A DNA stretch of 9,759 nt from Thermoflexales bacterium (lineage in GTDB: Bacteria; Chloroflexota; Anaerolineae; B4-G1). The translations under genes and the position numbers were made by a program. This document shows, piece after piece, positions 1 through 6,282 of the stretch. The notes below the pieces were generated by a model that worked only from the letters and a program-made list of their open reading frames with translations, searched no databases and had not been told where the DNA came from. The first letter of the stretch is position 1, and the number at the start of each line of letters is the position of its first letter. The stretch is from positions 1 through 9,759 of the forward strand of contig SKQX01000085.1 in the NCBI GenBank assembly GCA_007118795.1, written 5' to 3'.

Positions 1-101
1 GACACTTCACCACAGAACAGCTGCTGGCTCAGATCGAGGGTCTGTTCCGATTGCCCGAGGAGGAGCCGGAGAAAGTTGAAATTGAGAGGGTAGCAACATG
101 A
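1..101 (+). CDS. C-terminal end of an upstream gene, probably HdrA-like (partial)
   Basis: The reading frame beginning at base 3 is open to a TGA at 99-101 and gives 32 residues, beginning HFTTEQLLAQIEGLF and ending in an acidic tail (LPEEEPEKVEIERVAT). The start lies outside the window. Its stop overlaps the ATG of the mvhD-like gene in an ATGA arrangement, so the two are translationally coupled. The FT-x-EQ-(I/L)-LAQI-x-x-LF pattern resembles the extreme C-terminus of heterodisulfide reductase subunit A (HdrA), the flavoprotein partner expected directly upstream of mvhD. This identification is inference from a short tail plus gene context; it could be another Hdr/Mvh-linked iron-sulfur protein. 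Confidence 0.55.
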   Translation, partial: HFTTEQLLAQIEGLFRLPEEEPEKVEIERVAT

Positions 102-544
102 GCAACAATGGGAATGGGTTTGAGCCGCGGATCGTCGGCTTCTTGTGCAACTGGTGCACCTACGCCGCTGCAGACACAGCCGGCGTCAGCCGGATGAAGC
201 AGGCAGCGAATGTGGATATCATCCGTGTCATGTGCTCAGGGCGGGTGGATCCGACCTTCATCCTCAAGGCCTTCGTCGAGGGCGCCGATGGGGTGATTGT
301 CTCCGGCTGTCATCCGCCCGGGGATTGCCACTACAGCACGGGCAACTTCAAAACGTTCCGGCGGATGCCGATGGTAGAGGCGCTGTTGGAGCAGTACGGC
401 ATCGAGAAGGGGCGCTTCCACTGGGGATGGATATCTGGCGCTGAGGCGCCTATGTGGGCCAAGCTGGTTAACGAGTTCACCGAGCAGGTGCGCGGTCTGG
501 GACCACTGGACTGGAAGCGGCAGCTGCAGAGCAAGGAGGAATAG
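98..544 (+). CDS. mvhD: MvhD-like hydrogenase iron-sulfur (delta) subunit
   Basis: This small iron-sulfur protein of 148 aa, about the usual length for the family, is predicted to relay electrons from the [NiFe] hydrogenase to the flavin of HdrA. The five conserved cysteines of the MvhD family are visible: C17 and C20 in GFLCNWCTYA, C46 in VMCSGRVDP, and C71 and C77 in GCHPPGDCHY. In methanogen MvhD these hold a [2Fe-2S] cluster. No signal peptide or membrane segment is seen, so it is cytoplasmic. GAGAGGG at 84-90 lies 7 bases before the ATG, which overlaps the preceding stop by 4 bp. The next gene begins 4 bases after its stop. The SGRVDP and CHPPGDC blocks make the family assignment firm; the partner is inferred from context. 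Confidence 0.93.
   Translation: MSNNGNGFEPRIVGFLCNWCTYAAADTAGVSRMKQAANVDIIRVMCSGRVDPTFILKAFVEGADGVIVSGCHPPGDCHYSTGNFKTFRRMPMVEALLEQYGIEKGRFHWGWISGAEAPMWAKLVNEFTEQVRGLGPLDWKRQLQSKEE
534..540 (+). promoter_or_regulatory. Strong ribosome binding site of the hydrogenase small-subunit gene
   Basis: AGGAGGA lies 8 bases upstream of the ATG at 549 and inside the last codons of the mvhD-like gene. This nearly full anti-SD match fixes the small-subunit start and suggests efficient, coupled translation. Confidence 0.8.
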
Positions 545-548
545 CCCG

Positions 549-1526
549 ATGGCAGAAAACGGAAAACTGAAACTGGGACTCTACTGGGCCGCCTCCTGCG
601 GTGGATGTGAGATCGCCATCGTCGAGTTGCGCGAGAAGATACTGGACCTGGACGCCGCGGCCGACATTCTGTTCTGGCCGTGCGCGATGGACTATAAGTA
701 TAAGGACGTCGAGGCCATGCCCGATGGCCACATCGACGTCTGCCTCTTCAATGGGGCCATCCGCAGCAGCGAGAATGAGGAGATGGCCCACCTCCTGCGC
801 GAGAAGGCAAAAGTGTTGGTTGCCTTCGGGTCGTGCGCGCACGAGGGCTGCATCCCCGGTCTCGGGAACATGTTCGACCGGCAGTCGATCTTCAACCGGG
901 TCTACCTGGAGACTCCCTCTACGGACAATCCTGACGGCATCTTCCCCCAGACGAGCTATCAGATGCCTGAGGGTGAAGTGCACATCCCCTCCTTCTACAA
1001 TACCGTCAAGACCCTGGCCCAGGTGGAGGACGTCGACTACTTCGTGCCCGGCTGCCCGCCGCAGGCCCCGCAGATCTGGGCCGTGATCGAGGCGATACTC
1101 GGCGGCGATTTGCCGCCCAAGGGCACCGTGGTCGGGGCCAGTCCCAACAAGACGGTCTGCGACGAGTGTAAGTATGACCGTGAGGAGAAGCGGGTTGCGA
1201 AGTTCTATCGGCCGCACGAGATCATCCCCGAGGATCGCTGTCTCTTCGATCAAGGGATCATCTGCGCCGGGCCGGCAACCCGAGCCGGCTGTGGGGCTCT
1301 CTGCATGGAAGTTGATCTGCCTTGCCGGGGGTGTTACGGTCCCGCGCCGAATGTGGTCGATCAAGGCGCGGCTTTGCTCTCAGCCGTTGCCTCGGTGGTC
1401 GACGCTGACACCGAGGAGGAAGCGGCACGGATCGTCAACGAAGTCGTGGATCCAGTTGGCACGTTCTACCGGTTCGGCCTGCCGGCCTCGATGTTGCATC
1501 GGAGGAAGTTGGAGGAAGTCGAATGA
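549..1526 (+). CDS. mvhG: [NiFe]-hydrogenase small subunit, MvhG-like (group 3)
   Basis: This 325-aa subunit carries the iron-sulfur chain that takes electrons away from the [NiFe] site. The proximal cluster ligands are visible: C17 and C20 in ASCGGCEIAIVEL, C96 in FGSCAHEGC, and C169 in VPGCPPQAPQIW. A C-terminal Cys-rich block holds C204, C207, C231, C239, C248, C252, C259 and C262, enough for two further clusters. There is no Tat signal or membrane anchor, as expected for a soluble group 3 enzyme rather than a membrane-bound uptake hydrogenase. The start is fixed by AGGAGGA at 534-540. The stop overlaps the large-subunit ATG (ATGA at 1523-1526). The Mvh assignment over Hox or Hyh types rests mainly on the adjacent mvhD-like gene. 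Confidence 0.93.
   Translation: MAENGKLKLGLYWAASCGGCEIAIVELREKILDLDAAADILFWPCAMDYKYKDVEAMPDGHIDVCLFNGAIRSSENEEMAHLLREKAKVLVAFGSCAHEGCIPGLGNMFDRQSIFNRVYLETPSTDNPDGIFPQTSYQMPEGEVHIPSFYNTVKTLAQVEDVDYFVPGCPPQAPQIWAVIEAILGGDLPPKGTVVGASPNKTVCDECKYDREEKRVAKFYRPHEIIPEDRCLFDQGIICAGPATRAGCGALCMEVDLPCRGCYGPAPNVVDQGAALLSAVASVVDADTEEEAARIVNEVVDPVGTFYRFGLPASMLHRRKLEEVE
1511..1516 (+). promoter_or_regulatory. Ribosome binding site of the hydrogenase large-subunit gene
   Basis: GGAGGA lies 6 bases before the ATG at 1523, within the final codons of the small-subunit gene. Together with the ATGA stop/start overlap it supports tight coupling of the two subunits. Confidence 0.75.
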
Positions 1527-2989
1527 AGAAGATCAGTATAGATCCCATCACACGCCTCGAGGGACACGGGAAGATCGACATCTTCCTCAACGATGATGGG
1601 AACGTCGCCAATGCGTATCTCGTGATCCCGGAGCTGCGCGGGTTTGAGAAGTTCTCTGAGGGACGGCCGGTGGAGGAGCTGCCTCGCATCACACCCCGCA
1701 TCTGTGGCGTGTGTCCGGAGGCGCACCTTATGGCGTCGGCCAAGGCCTGCGACGCCGTCTACAACGTCGAGGTACCTCCCGCCGGCAAGCTGCTACGCGA
1801 GCTACTTTACTCCGCCTTCTACGTCGCTGATCATACCGTCCACTTCTACATCCTGGGCGCTCCCGACTTCGTCCTGGGGCCGGAGGCGGATCCGGCCGAG
1901 CGCAATATCCTGGGCCTGATCCACAAGGTAGGCGTGGAGACGGGAAGTTACGTCATCAAGTGCCGTGGCATGGCGATGGATATCGTGGGTATGCTGGGTG
2001 GGAAGACCATTCACCCCATCAGTGCCATTCCCGGCGGGATGAGCAAGGCCATTGACGAGGAGAAACGGGCTCAGATCGAAACGTGGGGCCATGAACTGGT
2101 TGATTTCGGACTATTCAACATCCAGCTCTTCCACGACGTTGTGCTGGGTAACGATCAGTACCGGGACCTGATCCTGTCCGATGCTTTCACCACGCCGATG
2201 TACTACATGGGGCTGGTGGACGAGAACAACCACGTCAATTTCTACGACGGGCAGGTGCGCGTCGTGGATCCCGAGGGGAACGAGTTCGTCAAGTACAGCC
2301 CTGAGGAGTACCTCGACGTGATCGCGGAGCACGTGGAGCCCTGGACCTACCTCAAATTCCCCTATCTCAAGGGGGTTGGCTGGAAGGGCCTCGAGACAGG
2401 CATGGACAGCGGCGTGTATCAAGCTACGCCTCTCTCCCGGCTTAACGCTGCCGATGGGATGGCCACGCCCAGGGCCCAGGAGGCTTACGAGGAGTTCTAC
2501 GAGACGCTGGGCGGGAAGCCCGTGCATGGCACGCTGGCCACCCACTGGGCTCGCCTGATCGAGCTGCTCTATGCGGCGGAACGGTTGGTCGAGTTGGCCA
2601 CCGACCCGCGGATCACCGATCCCGAGGTCCGCGCGATACCCACCGATGTGCCCGATGAGGGCGTGGGCATCGTCGAGGCGCCCCGGGGCACGCTGACCCA
2701 TCACTATATCACCGACGAGCGGGGGATTGTGCAGAAGTGCAATCTCATTGTCGGCACGACCAACAACTACGCGCCGATGTCGATCTCCGTCAAGAAGGCG
2801 GCTGAGGCGCTCATTCGCAATGGTGAGGTTCGCGAGGGCATCCTGAACACAGTGGAGATGGCCTTCCGTTCCTACGATCCCTGTTTCGGCTGCGCCACGC
2901 ATACTCTGCCCGGCCAGATGCCGCTGGAGCTGCGCATCCGTGATGCCGACGGAGAGGTCGTACAGGTACTGCGGCAGAACATGGACTAG
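1523..2989 (+). CDS. mvhA: [NiFe]-hydrogenase large (catalytic) subunit, MvhA-like (group 3c)
   Basis: This 488-aa catalytic subunit splits H2 at a Ni-Fe centre. The four Ni ligands are present: C61 and C64 in RITPRICGVCPEAHL, and C454 and C457 in DPCFGCATH. The N-terminal RLEGHG block supplies the conserved acidic residue (E13). The usual DPCLSC is DPCFGC here. After H460 there remain 28 residues beginning TLPGQMPLE, which look like the C-terminal extension removed by a maturation endopeptidase; such a protease gene lies just downstream. No selenocysteine codon interrupts the motif. ATG 1523 is fixed by GGAGGA at 1511-1516 and overlaps the small-subunit stop. Group 3c is inferred from the mvhD neighbour and probable hdrA end; sequence alone shows a soluble group 3 type. 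Confidence 0.95.
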   Translation: MKKISIDPITRLEGHGKIDIFLNDDGNVANAYLVIPELRGFEKFSEGRPVEELPRITPRICGVCPEAHLMASAKACDAVYNVEVPPAGKLLRELLYSAFYVADHTVHFYILGAPDFVLGPEADPAERNILGLIHKVGVETGSYVIKCRGMAMDIVGMLGGKTIHPISAIPGGMSKAIDEEKRAQIETWGHELVDFGLFNIQLFHDVVLGNDQYRDLILSDAFTTPMYYMGLVDENNHVNFYDGQVRVVDPEGNEFVKYSPEEYLDVIAEHVEPWTYLKFPYLKGVGWKGLETGMDSGVYQATPLSRLNAADGMATPRAQEAYEEFYETLGGKPVHGTLATHWARLIELLYAAERLVELATDPRITDPEVRAIPTDVPDEGVGIVEAPRGTLTHHYITDERGIVQKCNLIVGTTNNYAPMSISVKKAAEALIRNGEVREGILNTVEMAFRSYDPCFGCATHTLPGQMPLELRIRDADGEVVQVLRQNMD

Positions 2990-3277
2990 GCAGGTCGACA
3001 GCCCCTGTCGGAGCCAGTGACCGCCCCGGGCTCCGGGTATCACCGTTTCGGTCGGATCGCCTCGTCCGATTGGGCGAGGCCGGCGGGTGGTGCGGTTGAT
3101 CAAGGGTAGACTGGAGAGGGGCAGGCCGGCTGCACGAACGGGCCTTCTCCCGGGTCAGTCTACCCTTTGTTCTGCGGTGCGGCGGCAGACACCTCGTCGG
3201 GGGGGCAGAGCCCTACCGGGTGGATGCCCGTACGGATACGGTGAGCTGCTCATTATGAGACGAAGGGCTGTGGTGTC
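2990..3277 (+). other. Structured gap between hydrogenase genes and protease
   Basis: This 288-bp stretch holds no convincing gene but three successive inverted repeats. The first is CGGAGCC at 3009-3015 with GGCTCCG at 3029-3035. The second is GCCTCGTCC at 3059-3067 with GGGCGAGGC at 3072-3080 around a GATT loop, with one G-T pair. The third is the large stem at 3102-3167 listed separately. CATTAT at 3251-3256 could be a -10 element for the protease gene, but no good -35 is seen. Confidence 0.5.
3102..3167 (+). terminator. Terminator-like hairpin after the large-subunit gene
   Basis: AAGGGTAGACTG (3102-3113) is perfectly complementary to CAGTCTACCCTT (3156-3167). Inside it AGGCC (3123-3127) pairs with GGCCT (3141-3145). 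The right arm runs into TTTGTTCT, a short T-rich tail. This fits an intrinsic terminator or a 3'-stabilising/attenuating structure between mvhA and the maturation protease. The tail is interrupted by G, so read-through to the protease remains possible. Confidence 0.55.
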
Positions 3278-3754
3278 TTGAAAACCTTGGTGTTGGGGAT
3301 GGGTAACACGATACTATGTGACGACGGAGTCGGTATCTACGTCGTTCGCGAGGTAGCCGCGCGGTTTCAGAGGAGAGACGTCGAATTCGACGAGGCAAGT
3401 GTGGGAGGCCTTCGCATACTGGACGTCATCGGCGGGTATGAACGGGTGATCATGGTCGACGCGATCCAGACACCCGATGGGGAGCCCGGTGAGATCCACC
3501 GTCTCTCCCCCCAGGATATGCGGGTCTCTCTGCACGCGGGGTCATCCCACGACCTAACCCTACCGGGAGCGTTGGCGCTGGGACGGGGGATGGGGATGAT
3601 GCTGCCGGCCGACGAGGATTTCGTCATCGTCGCCATTGAGGTGGAGGACGTGCTGACCTTCTCGGAGAGTTGTACGCCCGCAGTGGAGAAGGCGATCGCG
3701 AGGGCGGTCGAAGTTGTTCTTGGCGCGCTGACGTCGGAATACGCCGAAGCTTGA
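3278..3754 (+). CDS. Hydrogenase maturation protease (HyaD/HybD/HycI family)
   Basis: This 158-aa, soluble, nickel-dependent endopeptidase is predicted to cut the C-terminal extension from the large subunit after nickel insertion, here most likely the extension after H460 of the adjacent MvhA-like protein. Family hallmarks are VLGMGN at 5-10, DDGVG at 15-19 (D16 at the position of the first Ni-binding acid), MVDAIQ with D61 (second ligand) and SSHDLTLPGAL with H91 (third ligand). The late IEVEDVLTFSESCTP block is also typical. The start is TTG at 3278: the product then begins MKTLVLGMGN, the usual family N-terminus, and no ATG or GTG lies in frame nearby. AAGGG at 3263-3267 is a modest RBS. 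The hairpins upstream suggest expression partly separate from the structural genes. Confidence 0.92.
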   Translation: MKTLVLGMGNTILCDDGVGIYVVREVAARFQRRDVEFDEASVGGLRILDVIGGYERVIMVDAIQTPDGEPGEIHRLSPQDMRVSLHAGSSHDLTLPGALALGRGMGMMLPADEDFVIVAIEVEDVLTFSESCTPAVEKAIARAVEVVLGALTSEYAEA

Positions 3755-3795
3755 GAATCGACGGTACCCTGCCGCGCTCTGTAGGTCTGGCCCAG

Positions 3796-3829
3796 AGAGG
3801 CTGCTGCGAGATCACATGCAGCGGCCTCT
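3796..3829. terminator. Hairpin between convergent genes
   Basis: AGAGGCTGCTGC (3796-3807) pairs with GCAGCGGCCTCT (3818-3829) across a 10-base loop, giving a 12-bp stem with one G-T wobble. It lies between the stop of the protease (+) and the stop of the IPDTG protein gene (-), where a bidirectional terminator is expected. Neither side has a T tract, so it may stall or protect transcripts rather than act as a standard intrinsic terminator. Confidence 0.45.
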
Positions 3830-3858
3830 AATGCTGGTGAGGGCCCAGGACGGTGAGC

Positions 3859-4494
3859 CTAAGCTTTCGTCCTTAGATGTCGGATGAGGGCGAGCAGGGC
3901 AGCCAGTCCTCCAGCCAGCGCAGCCCCTCCCAGGACGCCGATGCCCGTGTCGGGGATGGTATCGTCCACAGGCTCATCAGGCTCCTCTGGGGTGGGGAAC
4001 GGCGTGTCCGTCGGCGGCGTCGTCTCAGTGGGGTCTGGCGCGGCCGTGTCCGTCGGAGGGGGCGTGTCGGTGGGCTCTGGCATTGGCGTGTCCGTCGGAG
4101 TCGGTGTATCGGTGGGCTCTGGCACCGGTGTGTCCGTCGGAACCGGCGTGTCGGTGGGGTCCGGCGTGGGTGTATCCGTTGCGGGTGGCGATGTCGGTGT
4201 CGGCGTATCGGTGGGAACCAGTGTATCCGTGGGCGCTGGGGTGTCGGTGGGGGGTGGGGTGGCCTCGCGGATATCCGTCATCGCCGCCATGGTTGCAGCC
4301 ACAGCCGTATTCGTCACGGAGATGGCTGTCTCCTGGGCCTCGCGAGTGGCCGGGGCACGTGGTGCAACGAACAGTGCCCAGCCCAGAAACGCGCCAACGC
4401 CGATGAAAAACAGACCCCCGAGCACGGCGGCGAGCACAAGGAAAACGCGGTTGGGTCCCGCCCCTCCAGTAACTGGTCCTTTCTGGTTCTTCAT
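3859..4494 (-). CDS. Thr/Pro-repeat surface protein with C-terminal IPDTG sorting signal
   Basis: This is a predicted cell-surface protein of 211 aa. A basic N-terminus precedes a hydrophobic segment at about residues 18-44 that could act as signal peptide or anchor. A Ser/Thr/Ala stretch follows, then a Thr/Pro/Asp-rich region (about 80-169) containing four tandem 14-residue repeats at 107-162. The C-terminus has IPDTG at 180-184, a Gly/Ala/Leu hydrophobic segment at 185-204 and the basic tail RHLRTKA, which is the layout of an LPxTG-type sortase signal with Ile in place of Leu. ATG at 4494 is preferred because GGAG lies 5 bases before it; a GTG at 4500 overlaps that site. There is no folded domain, so it may be a wall-attached stalk or spacer. 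Its possible enzyme is the sortase at 7572. Sorting is inference. Confidence 0.8.
   Translation of the reverse strand: MKNQKGPVTGGAGPNRVFLVLAAVLGGLFFIGVGAFLGWALFVAPRAPATREAQETAISVTNTAVAATMAAMTDIREATPPPTDTPAPTDTLVPTDTPTPTSPPATDTPTPDPTDTPVPTDTPVPEPTDTPTPTDTPMPEPTDTPPPTDTAAPDPTETTPPTDTPFPTPEEPDEPVDDTIPDTGIGVLGGAALAGGLAALLALIRHLRTKA
3943..3957 (-). other. IPDTG sortase-recognition motif
   Basis: These codons encode Ile-Pro-Asp-Thr-Gly at residues 180-184, followed by a hydrophobic segment and a positively charged C-terminus. In LPxTG-type signals the sortase cuts between Thr and Gly. Isoleucine at position 1 is a known kind of variation, but use of this site has not been shown here. Confidence 0.65.
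4009..4176 (-). repeat. Four tandem 42-bp repeats coding a 14-residue Thr/Pro unit
   Basis: Read on the minus strand, the units encode DTPTPDPTDTPVPT, DTPVPEPTDTPTPT, DTPMPEPTDTPPPT and DTAAPDPTETTPPT (residues 107-162). The pattern DTxxP(D/E)PT(D/E)TxxPT repeats exactly every 14 residues. The two middle units are the most alike in DNA. The array is prone to length change and should give an extended, possibly glycosylated, stalk. Confidence 0.8.
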
Positions 4495-4499
4495 TCTCA

Positions 4500-4503
4500 C
4501 TCC
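4500..4503 (-). promoter_or_regulatory. Ribosome binding site deciding the start of the IPDTG protein
   Basis: On the minus strand the sequence reads GGAGTGAGAATG, so GGAG is 5 bases from the ATG at 4494. The alternative GTG at 4500 shares its bases with this site, which favours the ATG. Confidence 0.6.
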
Positions 4504-4941
4504 GACGCCCGCTGACCTGGGGCCCGGCTACCGCTGAACCGCGTTCTCGCGAAGGACGCCAGCTTTGAGGGCAGCGCGGAGGCTCCAGCGTGTCAACACC
4601 TGTCGATCTCTACACCGGGGCAGGCTCAAGCGGAGCTCCAGAACGGCGGGTTAGCTTCCTGACGCTGCATTGCCTCGGCCCTGTGCGCTCTCTGAGGGCT
4701 GACCTCGCGCCGGTTACCAGCGGCTTCGCCACCCGTTCCCCACAGGTCGGACCAGGCCGTCCGGCCGACGCCACCCGCGCCGTGTGCCAGTTAGGGACGG
4801 TGTCATCTGTCAGAACCGGTCAGACGCATTCTGCTCCACCTGGTGGACGGAGCTGTGGTGTTCCCCATGCCCACGGGCACTCCGTAGTGCTCAATCGATT
4901 CCAGTTGGGACTCGTCAACGGACCCTATCTTGGCCGGGGTG

Positions 4942-4970
4942 AGTATAGCACGGTTCCCAGAACCTGCAAA
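4942..4970 (-). promoter_or_regulatory. Leftward sigma-70-type promoter with extended -10
   Basis: On the minus strand TTTGCA (4970-4965) is followed after 17 bases by TATACT (4947-4942), preceded by TGC, an extended -10 element. The -35 matches four of six consensus bases. Transcription would start near 4935 and run toward the IPDTG protein gene with a leader of about 440 nt, or make a separate RNA. Confidence 0.5.
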
Positions 4971-5130
4971 GCGCACCTCCCGCAGGGCGGACCGATGTCT
5001 TGGCTCACTATCTGAAGGCGCCGATTCCCGACTGGGCGATGCTCTGCGTTCCTCGGGATCTCCACTTGCGCTACGCCCCTCTCTCATACCGTTCTCGTCT
5101 CGGGGTCGTGGGCTTCGCACAATGCCGTAG

Positions 5131-5158
5131 TTGTCATTTAACCCTTCTGTGCTATCAT
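5131..5158 (+). promoter_or_regulatory. Promoter of the zinc-ribbon/LysM gene
   Basis: TTGTCA (5131-5136), a 16-base spacer and TATCAT (5153-5158) match the sigma-70 consensus at five of six bases each. A start near 5165 would leave a leader of only about 14 nt before the ATG at 5179, which fits the lack of a clear ribosome binding site and points to near-leaderless translation. Confidence 0.6.
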
Positions 5159-5178
5159 CTAGGCGACGGACCTGACCT

Positions 5179-6282
5179 ATGACTGAGGAATCCGAGACTT
5201 CGCTCTCATCCCAACAGCCCCGCCACTGTCCCGCCTGCGGCATGAAAGTGGCTGCCAGGGCGACGCAGTGCTTAATGTGTAACACCGCCCTCCCGGATCT
5301 GGACGAGCTCGGATCGGAAGCGAGGAAGGTGGGTCGAGTCCCCAGTTGGGTCGGCTCGATCGTGGTTGGCTTGGTGGCCGTGGTGATCGTGACTGGTGGA
5401 GGGGTTGGAGTCTACAGACTACTGGCGGTCGAACCGGAGGCCGAGACCCCGACCCCGATGGTGACTCCAAGTGCCACACCTACTCCAACAGACACCCCCA
5501 CACCCACCAATACGCCCCCGCCGACGAATACGCCCACTCCCATCCCTCAACAGACCCACGTGGTGGAAGAGGGAGAGACCATGAGTGACATCGCGAAGGC
5601 GTACGGAGTAACGGTGGAGCAGATCCTGGCTCTGAATTCGGACGTGGATTTGGAGCTCATCCGGCCAGGCCAGGTCTTGCTCATCCCTCCCGCCCGGGAA
5701 GAGGGTGGATTCACCGTCCACGTGGTGCGGGAGGGGGAAAGCCTGGGGCGCGTTGCCCAGGGCTACGGGGTTCCCCTCTCTGTCCTGAGCGACGCGAATG
5801 ACCTGCGGTCGCAAGATGACGCTATTCGAGCCGGCCAATCGCTGATCATCCCTCTGACGACGCCAACGCCGACCCCGACTCCCCCAGCTGTTCTCGATGT
5901 GGGAACGTCCCCGGTTGATCTTTACCCCCCGCCGCCCCTGCTGTATCCGCCTGAGGGTACGGCCTTCAGCGACGGGGCTCCTGTTCTACTGCAGTGGGCT
6001 TCTGTCAGCCTGCTGCGAAGTGGCGAATGGTACGAGCTGTCGATCTCGCAGCCTGCCCGTGGTGTGGTCTCGGACACGATACGGACCCGGGCGACGGCGT
6101 GGCGTGTGCCACTGGAATCGCTGGAGCGGGCAGCAGCAGATGTGCCGGAGTTCCGGTGGCAGGTGCGCGTGGTGCGGGAGACGGAACCGGGTGTTTACGA
6201 ACAAGTGGGCGCTCCCAGTGTCAAGCGTTCCTTCGTTTGGCGCGTTCCGACCCCCACGGCGAGCCCTACGGCCCCTCGCTAG
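5179..6282 (+). CDS. Zinc-ribbon / transmembrane / double-LysM surface protein
   Basis: This 367-aa protein is predicted to span the membrane once. A cytoplasmic N-terminus carries a zinc ribbon (C17, C20, C31, C34 in HCPAC and CLMC). A transmembrane segment lies at about 57-82, followed by a Thr/Pro linker (88-124), a first LysM domain (about 127-170, from HVVEEGETMSDIA to VLLIPP) and a second LysM (about 180-225, VHVVREGESLGRVA to SLIIPL). A short Thr/Pro spacer precedes a C-terminal beta-type domain (about 248-356), possibly an Ig/FnIII-like fold. LysM domains bind peptidoglycan or chitin-type glycans, so the outer part likely grips the wall while the ribbon faces the cytoplasm. ATG 5179 is supported by the promoter at 5131-5158; no good RBS is seen. 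The exact function is unknown. Confidence 0.88.
   Translation: MTEESETSLSSQQPRHCPACGMKVAARATQCLMCNTALPDLDELGSEARKVGRVPSWVGSIVVGLVAVVIVTGGGVGVYRLLAVEPEAETPTPMVTPSATPTPTDTPTPTNTPPPTNTPTPIPQQTHVVEEGETMSDIAKAYGVTVEQILALNSDVDLELIRPGQVLLIPPAREEGGFTVHVVREGESLGRVAQGYGVPLSVLSDANDLRSQDDAIRAGQSLIIPLTTPTPTPTPPAVLDVGTSPVDLYPPPPLLYPPEGTAFSDGAPVLLQWASVSLLRSGEWYELSISQPARGVVSDTIRTRATAWRVPLESLERAAADVPEFRWQVRVVRETEPGVYEQVGAPSVKRSFVWRVPTPTASPTAPR

Larger units (their letters stand above)
4495..5178. other. Long gene-free intergenic region between divergent surface-protein genes
   Basis: Roughly 680 bp with no convincing protein. The open frames present lack family resemblance and ribosome binding sites and look like chance GC-rich frames. 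It contains a leftward promoter-like element at 4942-4970, a rightward one at 5131-5158, an inverted repeat TCCACC-T-GGTGGA at 4835-4847 and several small G/C hairpins between about 4690 and 4780. A minus-strand TTGACA at 4591-4596 has no matching -10. I see no rRNA, tRNA, tmRNA, SRP RNA or RNase P RNA signature. Confidence 0.6.

Noticed and set aside
477..1364. Long minus-strand open frame (295 codons) opposite the small-subunit gene
   Set aside because: It is antisense to a clear hydrogenase subunit, has no family motifs and arises from GC-rich codon bias.
2111..3103. Minus-strand open frame of 330 codons opposite the large subunit
   Set aside because: It is the antisense shadow of the catalytic subunit gene, with no recognisable domain or ribosome binding site.
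4495..4500. GTG at 4500 as start of the IPDTG protein
   Set aside because: It overlaps the GGAG that is well spaced for the ATG at 4494.
3884..4537. Plus-strand open frame rich in VSVG repeats
   Set aside because: It is the reverse reading of the TDTP repeats in the minus-strand IPDTG gene, which has an RBS, a membrane segment and a sorting signal.
4861..4940. Possible hammerhead-like core on the minus strand (TTGACGAGTCCC)
   Set aside because: The conserved CUGANGA and GAAA core elements and matching stems are absent.
4590..5015. Plus-strand open frame of 141 codons in the intergenic region
   Set aside because: The composition looks random, there is no RBS, no hydrophobic or motif pattern, and it runs across the leftward promoter.
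4803..5285. Minus-strand open frame overlapping the start of the LysM gene
   Set aside because: Its N-terminal part is antisense to the zinc ribbon and promoter of the LysM gene. The tail is somewhat protein-like but has no start with an RBS after the 4942-4970 promoter.
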